This document shows positions 1 to 5,612 of a stretch of DNA of 9,345 bases, one piece after another; position 1 is the stretch's first letter, and every line of letters starts with the position of its first letter. The notes under the pieces were generated by a model. It was not told the origin of the DNA, did not search any database, and saw nothing but the letters and a program-made list of their open reading frames with translations. This DNA is from Candidatus Cloacimonadota bacterium (GTDB taxonomy: Bacteria; Hydrothermota; E44-bin80). The position numbers and the translations under genes are program-made. The stretch covers positions 1 through 9,345 of the forward strand of contig SOKM01000033.1 of the NCBI GenBank assembly GCA_004375785.1. The letters run 5' to 3'.

Positions 1-615
1 GTAGTTAAACAGACCTGCAGAAGTATTATCCTCTGTCTTGAAACCGGTCCTTGAAAAACGGAAACCTAAAAGAAAAGCTTGGAAATTAAAACTATTAACA
101 AAGATATAACGATGCTCCCTTTTTGAAAATTCATCACTTTCATCTTTTACCGCTGTCCTTTTAACATCATATGTTCCATCGCCATTTATGTCAAGCCATT
201 CTGTCAACTCGCCTGAAAGATATCCGGTTCCCCAAATATCATCAAAACCATCACCATCCATATCAATATCCAGATCGTGAGGAACGGTACTATCTGCCAG
301 GAGTGTCAGAAAACTTGACCTCATATCCAAACCAAATAGTGTTGGATAACCTGATATCCCAAGGACATATCTATTATCTGAAACATTCGCAATGGGTGCT
401 TCAGTGCCCGATGAAATATTACTTAGAGTTGTATACAGACGACTTCCATCAACCTTAAAAATATCTATAGGATCCTGGACAAGGTCGAGGTCGTCTTCAA
501 GAATAAAGGTTGACTGAAACCTGAAAGAAGTAGGTCCGTAAAGTACAGGCTGAGCAAATAAAACCGAAGAAAATAAAAAGATAAGTAATATTGATATTAT
601 TGTTTTTGTATTCAC
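1..615 (-). CDS. Secreted protein with calcium-loop motifs, 3'-truncated by window edge
   Basis: The frame is open from a GTG at 615-613 to the window edge, giving 205 residues. The start is supported by a strong ribosome-binding site (AAGGAGGA, 626-619) four bases upstream of GTG. Residues 1-21 form a signal peptide: Lys at position 4, a hydrophobic core, then LFA before Gln22, so the protein is exported. Residues 114-126 (DLDIDMDGDGFDD) and 142-150 (DINGDGTYD) are Asp-rich loops of the DxDxDG type, as in EF-hand-like, dockerin and thrombospondin type 3 calcium sites. Residues 168-205 alternate aromatic and hydrophobic residues, suggesting beta strands. I do not recognise the family. It could be a surface or outer-membrane protein, or the start of a longer extracellular protein. 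It has its own promoter at 730-758 and is probably transcribed separately from the nitrilase gene. Confidence 0.8.
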   Translation of the reverse strand, partial: MNTKTIISILLIFLFSSVLFAQPVLYGPTSFRFQSTFILEDDLDLVQDPIDIFKVDGSRLYTTLSNISSGTEAPIANVSDNRYVLGISGYPTLFGLDMRSSFLTLLADSTVPHDLDIDMDGDGFDDIWGTGYLSGELTEWLDINGDGTYDVKRTAVKDESDEFSKREHRYIFVNSFNFQAFLLGFRFSRTGFKTEDNTSAGLFNY

Positions 616-646
616 TATTCCTCCTTATTTATGCTATTTCCAATCC

Positions 647-682
647 TCAATTTGTAATAGATTTTGTAAAAAATGTACTCAT
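647..682 (-). other. Possible 11-codon leader ORF with full-length Shine-Dalgarno
   Basis: In the leader between the promoter (730-758) and the GTG at 615 the minus strand carries AAAGGAGGTGAT (692-681), an almost complete complement of the 16S rRNA 3' end. An ATG at 682 abuts it and opens MSTFFTKSITN followed by TGA at 647. The spacing of about 2 nt between GGAGG and ATG is too short for efficient initiation, so this may instead be a ribosome standby or stabilising site, or a relic start. No known leader family is recognised. Confidence 0.25.
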
Positions 683-729
683 CACCTCCTTTCTTAATAA
701 AATATTCAAAACTACATTATTGAGATGTT

Positions 730-758
730 ATTATAAGGTATTGAGTGGTTTTTGTCAA
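730..758 (-). promoter_or_regulatory. Perfect-consensus sigma-70-type promoter
   Basis: On the minus strand TTGACA (758-753) is followed after exactly 17 bases by TATAAT (735-730). Both hexamers and the spacing match the housekeeping sigma-70 consensus exactly. The predicted transcription start is near 723, giving a leader of about 108 nt before the GTG at 615. It sits in the gap between the nitrilase stop (797) and the secreted-protein gene and points at the latter. Confidence 0.85.
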
Positions 759-796
759 GCGTTTTTATTGAAATTTCTTAAAAAAGAATTTTTTAA

Positions 797-1582
797 TTAA
801 TAAATATCTTCTCTTCTGTCACTAAAAATATTGTTCTGAGGATTCAGAAATTTATTCAATGCATCATCTGGATTTATATCTATAACCGAGATGACTTCAT
901 CGTCTTCTCCTGCCCTCAAAAGAATTCGCCCTTCTGGTGAGACTATCTGGCTCATTCCTGTAAACCGATTTTCAAACCTTCCCCTCTTCTCCATTCCTGT
1001 TCTGTTAGCAGTAATAACAAATACTCTATTCTCTAAAGCCCTTGTGACCATAGCATCCTGACAAACATCCATTACAAGGTTTGCTGAATGGCAAATAACC
1101 TGAGCACCTGAGAGTGCCAACTGCCTCATAGCCTCAGGGAATAACCAGTCAAAACATATCAGGAGTCCAACCTTTATTCCATTTTGTATTAAAAAAAATT
1201 TATAGGGTTCATATGCAGTATCAAAAATGTTTTTCTCATAGCGGTAAAGGTGTTTTTTTCGGTATATAAAATATTTGCTGTTCTCAAGATAGAGAAGAGA
1301 AGAATTATAGACCTTTTTTCCATCCCGCTCCACAAAACCACCCACTATGGACATCTTTTTCTCAGTGGCAACTTTCTTGAGAAATTTCAATGTCTTTCCA
1401 TCAGGAATGGACTCACCAAATTTTATAACCTCTGCCTTTGACTTGAATGTATATCCTGTGCTAAAAAGTTCTGGCAGAACAAGGAGGTCACAAACAACAT
1501 TTCCTATTATTGATTCAACCTTTTCAAGGTTCTCATCAACCTTACCAAATTCAGGATTGAACTGTAGAAACCCTACCTTCAT
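797..1582 (-). CDS. Nitrilase-superfamily carbon-nitrogen hydrolase
   Basis: This is a complete 261-residue, single-domain, cytoplasmic enzyme of the C-N hydrolase (nitrilase) superfamily. The Glu-Lys-Cys triad is visible: Glu38 in LPELF, Lys109 in YRKKHL, and Cys143 in LICFDWLFPE. The family cleaves non-peptide C-N bonds in amides, carbamoyl groups or nitriles. The segment after the cysteine (ALSGAQVICHSANLV), the TRALENRVF stretch and the C-terminal NNIFSDRRED closely resemble, from memory, archaeal Nit proteins such as Pyrococcus PaNit, which forms dimers and accepts small aliphatic nitriles. Substrate cannot be read from sequence, and an omega-amidase-like or general amidase role is equally possible. 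The ATG at 1582 has only a weak AGGG five bases upstream. The gene lies apart from the signalling cluster with non-coding repeats on its 5' side. Confidence 0.93.
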   Translation of the reverse strand: MKVGFLQFNPEFGKVDENLEKVESIIGNVVCDLLVLPELFSTGYTFKSKAEVIKFGESIPDGKTLKFLKKVATEKKMSIVGGFVERDGKKVYNSSLLYLENSKYFIYRKKHLYRYEKNIFDTAYEPYKFFLIQNGIKVGLLICFDWLFPEAMRQLALSGAQVICHSANLVMDVCQDAMVTRALENRVFVITANRTGMEKRGRFENRFTGMSQIVSPEGRILLRAGEDDEVISVIDINPDDALNKFLNPQNNIFSDRREDIY

Positions 1583-1600
1583 ATTATCCCTGATTATATA

Positions 1601-1623
1601 TTAGCCACAGAAGTACACAGAAA
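1601..1623. repeat. Half-copy of CACAGA-type intergenic repeat
   Basis: The plus strand has TTAGCCACAGAAGTACACAG followed by A residues. It matches the left arm of the palindromic element at 3131-3210 (TTAGCACACAGATATTCACAG then AAA) with one insertion and a few changes. Both copies lie just upstream of a minus-strand start codon and share a flanking ATATTAG. No right arm is visible here, so this is a half element or a decayed copy. Confidence 0.55.
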
Positions 1624-1694
1624 AAAACAGATACTATTATTTGCGTTTCGGATTTACTTTTTGATTGGTAGCAGTAAGCTTCAGCCTGTGCTCT

Positions 1695-1779
1695 GGAGTA
1701 GCAGAGCTTGCTCTGCGCTTGAGTGTTTACCCTGTTTGATATACAATTATCTAACAGGGCGGGCAAGTTTCGCTACTCC
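1695..1779. repeat. Inverted-repeat intergenic element (REP/MITE-like)
   Basis: The left arm GGAGTAGCAGAGCTTGC (1695-1711) and the reverse complement of the right arm (1763-1779), GGAGTAGCGAAACTTGC, agree at 14 of 17 positions, enclosing an 85-bp unit. Two further hairpins are nested inside. One is GCAGAGC-TT-GCTCTGC (1701-1716). The other is CCCTGTT (1730-1736) paired with AACAGGG (1753-1759), extended after one T:T mismatch by GATA/TATC around a 6-nt loop. The right arm contains the stop codon of the gene at 1773-2153. There is no transposase or coding capacity, so it is a small non-autonomous palindromic element. Confidence 0.6.
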
Positions 1780-2153
1780 TTACTCCCTACTGTTTTCTTA
1801 ATTGGAGCAACTCCTTCATACTGAAAATGGAAGAGGAGGTTTGAATTTGGTTTGTATTCGAACCCGAACCCCTGAAACATACCACCAGAACTATTTCTTT
1901 TTATCCCTTGATTATAATAACCAATATTTCCTATAAATTTTAGTTTGGGAGAAACCTTATAAGTAAAATAGTTATTGTAAAGTGACCTTAATGAACCATT
2001 CTTTGAAGAATATAAAAAACCTATGGAATGATTCATTGAAAATTTTTTATTCTCAAAGAGCCAGGAAGGAAGAGGGTTTTTTATTGGAGTTTGTGATAAA
2101 ACTAAACCTGAACAAAATAAGTGCAAAACAATAATAAAAAATATTTTTCTCAT
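1773..2153 (-). CDS. Small exported beta-rich protein, hypothetical
   Basis: A 126-residue protein. Residues 1-20 form a signal peptide (MRKIFF..., hydrophobic core, LVLS before Gln21), with no lipobox. The mature part is rich in aromatic and alternating strand-like stretches: MNHSIGFLYSSKNGSL, YNNYFTYKVSPKLKFIGNIG and a C-terminal NLLFHFQYEG. From memory this resembles short exported hypothetical proteins of candidate phyla and Bacteroidota with an N-HSxxxxYSS...YTNxxxYxxSPKL pattern, so an outer-membrane or periplasmic location is likely; no function is assigned. The ATG at 2153 has AAGGAGC (2165-2159) upstream and a good promoter at 2178-2206. The last residues (VGSKE) and the TAG stop are encoded by purine-rich and palindromic repeat DNA, so the natural C-terminus may have been replaced when the element arrived. 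Confidence 0.75.
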   Translation of the reverse strand: MRKIFFIIVLHLFCSGLVLSQTPIKNPLPSWLFENKKFSMNHSIGFLYSSKNGSLRSLYNNYFTYKVSPKLKFIGNIGYYNQGIKRNSSGGMFQGFGFEYKPNSNLLFHFQYEGVAPIKKTVGSKE

Positions 2154-2177
2154 CTCATGCTCCTTTTCATTTTACAA

Positions 2178-2206
2178 ATAATAACTCAAAAAACATTATA
2201 TGTCAA
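2178..2206 (-). promoter_or_regulatory. Sigma-70-type promoter for the small exported protein
   Basis: On the minus strand TTGACA (2206-2201) is followed after 17 bases by TATTAT (2183-2178), giving a predicted start near 2171 and a leader of about 18 nt that includes the ribosome-binding site. A TATAAT at 2200-2195 also exists but lies immediately after this TTGACA and only 12 bases from the upstream duplicate, so it lacks a correctly spaced -35. Confidence 0.7.
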
Positions 2207-2224
2207 GAAAAATGTCAAGAAAAA
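2201..2224. repeat. Perfect 2 x 12-bp tandem repeat duplicating the -35 box
   Basis: The plus strand has two exact copies of TGTCAAGAAAAA (2201-2212 and 2213-2224). On the minus strand each carries TTGACA, so the -35 hexamer is duplicated. Only the downstream copy is correctly spaced to a -10. Confidence 0.7.
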
Positions 2225-2269
2225 AAACAAAATTAACAGGGCTTCTTTCAATCTCTTAAAATCCCTGTT
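2220..2269 (-). terminator. Probable intrinsic terminator after the TPR gene
   Basis: On the minus strand AACAGGG (2269-2263) pairs perfectly with CCCTGTT (2241-2235). It is followed by AATTTTG and eight consecutive T residues ending at 2220. It begins 22 bases after the TAA of the TPR gene (2291) and just precedes the promoter of the next gene. The loop of 21 nt is longer than typical and the T-run starts several bases after the stem, so it may be a weaker terminator. Confidence 0.5.
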
Positions 2270-2290
2270 GAAAAATAGAAAAAAATGGTG

Positions 2291-3118
2291 TTATTTGTTA
2301 TTCTGATTCTCCCCGCTAAGTTTTTTCTTTGCAAGTTGAGACCATCTGTTATTTGGATTTGCACCAACCATTTCTTTCCATATTTCCATCGCCTTATTAA
2401 CTCTACCTTTCTTATAATATGATAAAGCCAGATAATACTTTGCTTCGAAAAGATTCGGTCCTATCTCCAAAGCTCTTCCAAAGAAATTGATTGCATCATT
2501 ATACATCTCCCTTTCAAAATATATCAACCCGAGATAATAGTTTGCATAAAGTGATGTGCTCGCTTCCCTCCCCGACTTTATTACCTTTGAAAGATGTTCT
2601 ATCGCCTCTCCAAAAATCTTTCTTTTATAACAAATATATCCAAGATTGTTCCTTGCCATCGCATCGTTGGGCTGGATACTCAGAACCTTCTGATATAGAA
2701 ATAATGCATCATCATATCTTTCTGTGTACATATATGCCCAGCCAAGGAGTTTCATTACCTCTACATTATCGGGAGATTTCTTTAAGGCAACTTCAAGGAC
2801 TTTTTCTGCCTGAGGGTAATCACCTGAGGCAATGTAATTCCATCCTTTATCTATTAACGTTAAGATATCTGTTTTTGATATGCTCATGGACTGAACAAAA
2901 CCTTTTAGCACTTCCTCTTTCTTTGTATCTACAATCTTTTTTCTTTCATCAAGGTATTTTTTCATATTCTTCTCTATACTCTCAAGTCTTTTTCTGTATC
3001 CTGTCACAAGATTATAGACGTATTTGACTTTCTCAGTAAAAAGCGATGGTTTATCACCAGATTTCGCTTCTTTAAGTTTTCCTTTGAGTCCCAGTATTAG
3101 TTTTTCAAATGTATCCAT
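2291..3118 (-). CDS. Coiled-coil plus TPR-repeat protein
   Basis: This 275-residue protein has no signal peptide and is therefore cytoplasmic. Residues about 25-75 are strongly charged and helical (RKRLESIEKNMKKYLDERKK), consistent with a coiled coil. From about residue 89 there are five tetratricopeptide repeats, visible as W/Y-x-x-L-G-x-x-Y...A...P patterns (for example LGWAYMYTERYDDALFLYQK and LGLIYFEREMYNDAINFFGR). TPRs bind partner proteins, so it is likely a scaffold or adaptor. It lies immediately downstream of cheB, separated by a 100-base gap holding a palindromic repeat, and is the last gene before a terminator. Position and content suggest a partner of the CheR-CheD-CheB module, but this is inference. 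The ATG at 3118 has no clear Shine-Dalgarno sequence. Confidence 0.9.
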   Translation of the reverse strand: MDTFEKLILGLKGKLKEAKSGDKPSLFTEKVKYVYNLVTGYRKRLESIEKNMKKYLDERKKIVDTKKEEVLKGFVQSMSISKTDILTLIDKGWNYIASGDYPQAEKVLEVALKKSPDNVEVMKLLGWAYMYTERYDDALFLYQKVLSIQPNDAMARNNLGYICYKRKIFGEAIEHLSKVIKSGREASTSLYANYYLGLIYFEREMYNDAINFFGRALEIGPNLFEAKYYLALSYYKKGRVNKAMEIWKEMVGANPNNRWSQLAKKKLSGENQNNK

Positions 3119-3130
3119 AACTATTAAATA

Positions 3131-3210
3131 TTAGCACACAGATATTCACAGAAATACACAAAATCTATGTTTTTCATTTCAGTGATCTTCTGTGTCATTC
3201 TGTGGCATTA
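3131..3210. repeat. Palindromic CACAGA-type intergenic repeat
   Basis: The left arm at 3131-3153 (TTAGCACACAGATATTCACA then GAA) and the reverse complement of the right arm at 3184-3210 (TAATGCCACAGAATGACACA then GAAGATC) are imperfect inverted copies, so a long hairpin can form. A half-copy occurs at 1601-1623. The element fills almost all of the cheB-TPR gap, and any read-through transcript would carry the hairpin. Confidence 0.65.
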
Positions 3211-3218
3211 TACTGTTT

Positions 3219-4244
3219 TTATCTTGCAAAGTCTATTATTTCTTTTGCCATCTGGTTAAGCGGAATGACCTTATCTACATAACCTGTTTCAATTGCTGCC
3301 TTTGGCATACCAAAAATTACAGCTGTTGATGCATCCTCAACAAAAACCTTTCCATTCACTCTTTTGACTCCGCCTAACCCATCTGAACCATCTTTTCCCA
3401 TACCGGTAAGGACAACGGTAAGAATCCTCTCTCCAAAATTTAAAACTGACCTCAGGGTAACATCACAGGACGGTCTTACACTATGTTTTTTGGGTTTTTT
3501 TGTTAAAAGAACCTTTCCTTCCCTGTTTACTTCCATATGTTTTCCTCCCGGTGCAATATAAACCTTACCCCTCAACAACAACTCATCGCCCTTTGCCTCT
3601 CTTACATCGAGTAGAGAAATCCTATTAAGTCTCTCAGCAAGGATTGGAGTAAATTGCTCTGGCATATGTTGAATAATAAGGATACAAGCATTCAGATTCT
3701 TCGGCAGGGTTGAGAGAAGAACACCAAGTGCCCTTGGTCCCCCGGTCGAAGAACATATTATGATAATCTTTGAGCGCTTGCGAGAAGGTGTGTATTTAAA
3801 TGAGCAAGGTTCATATTGTGGAGGATATAATAAGTTTCCTCTTTTTATCCCTGATGCAAGAACAATCTTCTCTATGAGTTCTTCCTTTACTTCTCTTATA
3901 TTAACAGAGATACTCCCGGAAGGTTTAGAAACAAAATCAACCGCTCCCAGATTGAGTGCTTCAATGGTTTCCCTTGCACCATCTTTGGTATACACACTAA
4001 GCATAACAACTGGAACAGGATGTAATTTCATAATGTCTTTTAAGAAACCAATTCCATTCATCACAGGCATTTCCATATCAAGGGTTACCACATCTGGCTC
4101 AAGAGAAGTAACCTTTTTTATACCTTCCTTTCCATTTCTTGCAGAGCCGATAACCTTTATCCTTGGGTCACTCTGGAGCATATCGGTTATCACATTTATC
4201 ATCAGTATGGAATCCTCTATGATAAGAACTCGGATCTGCTCCAT
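3219..4244 (-). CDS. cheB: Chemotaxis response regulator protein-glutamate methylesterase CheB
   Basis: CheB removes methyl groups from receptor glutamates, with activity controlled by phosphorylation of its receiver domain. Numbering from the ATG at 4244 (341 residues), the receiver spans about 1-122 with acidic pocket Glu10/Asp11, phospho-acceptor Asp56 (DVVTLDMEMPVMNG), Ser83 and Lys107 (SKP). A linker precedes the catalytic domain with the Ser-His-Asp triad: Ser166 (CSSTGGP), His193 (IIQHMP) and Asp285 (GMGKDG). The conserved APGGKHM and FGMPKAA segments are present, so it is full length and appears active. The ATG overlaps the cheD stop by one base (TGATG), which implies translational coupling. 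A TTG one codon upstream (4247) is in frame but is a poorer choice. No CheA is encoded in the window, so the phosphodonor must be elsewhere. Confidence 0.96.
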   Translation of the reverse strand: MEQIRVLIIEDSILMINVITDMLQSDPRIKVIGSARNGKEGIKKVTSLEPDVVTLDMEMPVMNGIGFLKDIMKLHPVPVVMLSVYTKDGARETIEALNLGAVDFVSKPSGSISVNIREVKEELIEKIVLASGIKRGNLLYPPQYEPCSFKYTPSRKRSKIIIICSSTGGPRALGVLLSTLPKNLNACILIIQHMPEQFTPILAERLNRISLLDVREAKGDELLLRGKVYIAPGGKHMEVNREGKVLLTKKPKKHSVRPSCDVTLRSVLNFGERILTVVLTGMGKDGSDGLGGVKRVNGKVFVEDASTAVIFGMPKAAIETGYVDKVIPLNQMAKEIIDFAR

Positions 4245-4726
4245 CAAATTTCTTTTACCCCTATCTTAAATGACCTCACAACTACCTTACCATTAGAGAG
4301 ATAGAAATCAACAGACCTTCCCCAGTTTCCTCCTGTATCCCTCGCCGCAACGTTTATGGAATACCCTTCAAGAACCTCTATAGCAGCATCAATATTCTTT
4401 TGTCCAATAGAATTCTTGGCAAGCGTGGGAAACATATTCGCTCCACCAACAAGTTTTGCTATAAGTCTTTCCTTTTTTGCACCCAAATCTTCAATCCTTC
4501 TGATAAGTATTTCAATACCAGTATCGGAAAATTTTGCAAGGTTTTCGTTTCTTCTATCTGTTAACTTTGAGGGAAGAAGGAAATGATTCATCCCACCAAT
4601 CTTTGCAATAGGGTCGTATAACATTACAGCAACGCATGAACCAAGTCCATAAGTGGTTAGAATATCAGGACTCGACCCTGTTGCAATATCTGCTATTCTA
4701 ACCTTTATCTTTTGAGAATCCGACAT
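4244..4726 (-). CDS. cheD: Chemoreceptor glutamine deamidase CheD
   Basis: The 160-residue product matches CheD in length and motifs. CheD deamidates receptor glutamines to glutamates and, in many bacteria, docks with CheC to tune CheY-P levels. The catalytic Cys31 sits in TYGLGSCVAV, His48 in GGMNHFLLP, and Thr25 lies six residues before the cysteine, equivalent to the Thermotoga Cys27-His44-Thr21 set by alignment from memory. LVGGANMF and the C-terminal DTGGNWGRSV stretch are also typical. Its start overlaps the end of cheR by 22 bases, and its stop overlaps cheB, so the three genes are one translational unit. A weak AAGGA lies about 11 bases upstream of ATG. cheC is not in the window. Confidence 0.96.
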   Translation of the reverse strand: MSDSQKIKVRIADIATGSSPDILTTYGLGSCVAVMLYDPIAKIGGMNHFLLPSKLTDRRNENLAKFSDTGIEILIRRIEDLGAKKERLIAKLVGGANMFPTLAKNSIGQKNIDAAIEVLEGYSINVAARDTGGNWGRSVDFYLSNGKVVVRSFKIGVKEI

Positions 4727-5523
4727 TTTCTAAAAATCCTTTCTTTTGAATCAACTATGGTAAATAGTAATTTTGTTTCACCAACAAGGGTTTCCACCTT
4801 TCCAAGAACTAAGAATCCTCTCTCGTTTAATCTGTTATAAATCTTTAATAGGATTTTCTCCTGAAAAGTCCTCTTCATATAAATAAGAACATTTCTGAAC
4901 AGGATTAGGTCAAGTTCTTTTAAATACATATTTTCCTCTTCAATATCGAGCTTGACAAATTTTACTTTTTCTTTTACTTTTTTCAAAACACAGAATTTCT
5001 CATCTTTCTTAAAATATTTTTTTAGAAAATATTCAGGCGTTTCGTCGAAAGCCTTATTTTCGTAACATCCAATTTGTGCGGTATTCAAACTATCTTCATC
5101 TATATCTGTCCCTATTACAGAAAAAACTACAGATGATTTCTTCTCTCTTAAAAATTCATCCAGAAGCATCGCAATAGTGTAGCATTCTTCACCAGTAGCA
5201 CATCCACCACACCATATCTTTATTATGCCGCCTCTTTTTTCTTTTTCTCTCAGGAGTTGTGGCAGAACCGCCTCTTTAATTCTTCTAAAGGTTACATAAT
5301 TCCTGAAGAATTTTGAAACATTAATGGTGAGGGTTTTATGTAACAAATCCTGTTCCTTTATATTTCTTTCAAGTAATCTTGCATATTCAAGATACGAATT
5401 TATTTTTATATGCCTCATTCTAACTGCAATTCTCCTCATCAACGGCCTCTCCTTATACCTTTCTGGAAAGAAACCAATCTTTTCAATTATAACTTTTTTT
5501 AAAATCTCGAACTCTTCATCCAT
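4705..5523 (-). CDS. cheR: Chemoreceptor methyltransferase CheR
   Basis: CheR transfers methyl groups from S-adenosylmethionine to receptor glutamates. Numbering from the ATG at 5523 gives 272 residues, normal for the family. The N-terminal helical domain carries LTINVSKFFRN (65-75), the family's TxNxTxFFR motif. The SAM site is IWCGGCATGEECY (103-115), where most members have WSAGCSTGEEPY. Asp140 in GTDID follows, and DLILFRNVLIY (205-215) is the family NVLIY motif. There is no extra C-terminal TPR or pentapeptide-binding extension. An in-frame GTG lies one codon upstream (5526). No good Shine-Dalgarno is seen, because the bases before the start belong to an 18-bp tandem repeat. The gene heads the cheR-cheD-cheB unit, about 310 bases downstream of the PATAN-TPR gene. 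Confidence 0.95.
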   Translation of the reverse strand: MDEEFEILKKVIIEKIGFFPERYKERPLMRRIAVRMRHIKINSYLEYARLLERNIKEQDLLHKTLTINVSKFFRNYVTFRRIKEAVLPQLLREKEKRGGIIKIWCGGCATGEECYTIAMLLDEFLREKKSSVVFSVIGTDIDEDSLNTAQIGCYENKAFDETPEYFLKKYFKKDEKFCVLKKVKEKVKFVKLDIEEENMYLKELDLILFRNVLIYMKRTFQEKILLKIYNRLNERGFLVLGKVETLVGETKLLFTIVDSKERIFRKCRILKR

Positions 5524-5525
5524 CA

Positions 5526-5588
5526 CTTATTTGGTCTCTTTCGTTTATTTAGTCTTTTTAGTTTATTTAGTCTTTTTAGTTTATTTAG
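5526..5588. repeat. 18-bp tandem repeat abutting the cheR start
   Basis: Two exact copies of TTTATTTAGTCTTTTTAG (5544-5561, 5562-5579) are followed by a half copy (5580-5588) and preceded by a degenerate copy (5526-5543, 14 of 18 matches), so about 3.5 units. On the coding strand it reads as a C-poor, A-rich run of AACTAAATAAACTAAAAAG units ending two bases before the cheR ATG. It leaves no room for a conventional ribosome-binding site. Confidence 0.85.
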
Positions 5589-5612
5589 TTTAGTTCGTTT
5601 GTAATGTTTTAA

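Noticed and set aside
171..458. Plus-strand 95-residue frame rich in His and Tyr
   Set aside because: Antisense to the secreted calcium-loop protein, which has a signal peptide, a strong ribosome-binding site and a promoter.
766..796. AT-only hairpin with a T-run after the nitrilase gene
   Set aside because: The T-run follows the stem only on the plus strand, where there is no gene to terminate; on the minus strand no T-tract follows, and the stem is A/T-only with a bulge.
1584..1766. Minus-strand 60-residue reading frame between the nitrilase and exported-protein genes
   Set aside because: It is made mostly of repeat and palindrome DNA (1601-1623, 1695-1779), has no ribosome-binding site and no protein-like composition.
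2491..3027. Plus-strand 178-residue frame
   Set aside because: Antisense to the TPR gene, whose repeats are clear; composition is that of a reverse-strand shadow.
3760..4269. Plus-strand 169-residue frame
   Set aside because: It lies antisense to cheB and the end of cheD, both certain from catalytic motifs; it is a shadow frame without a ribosome-binding site.
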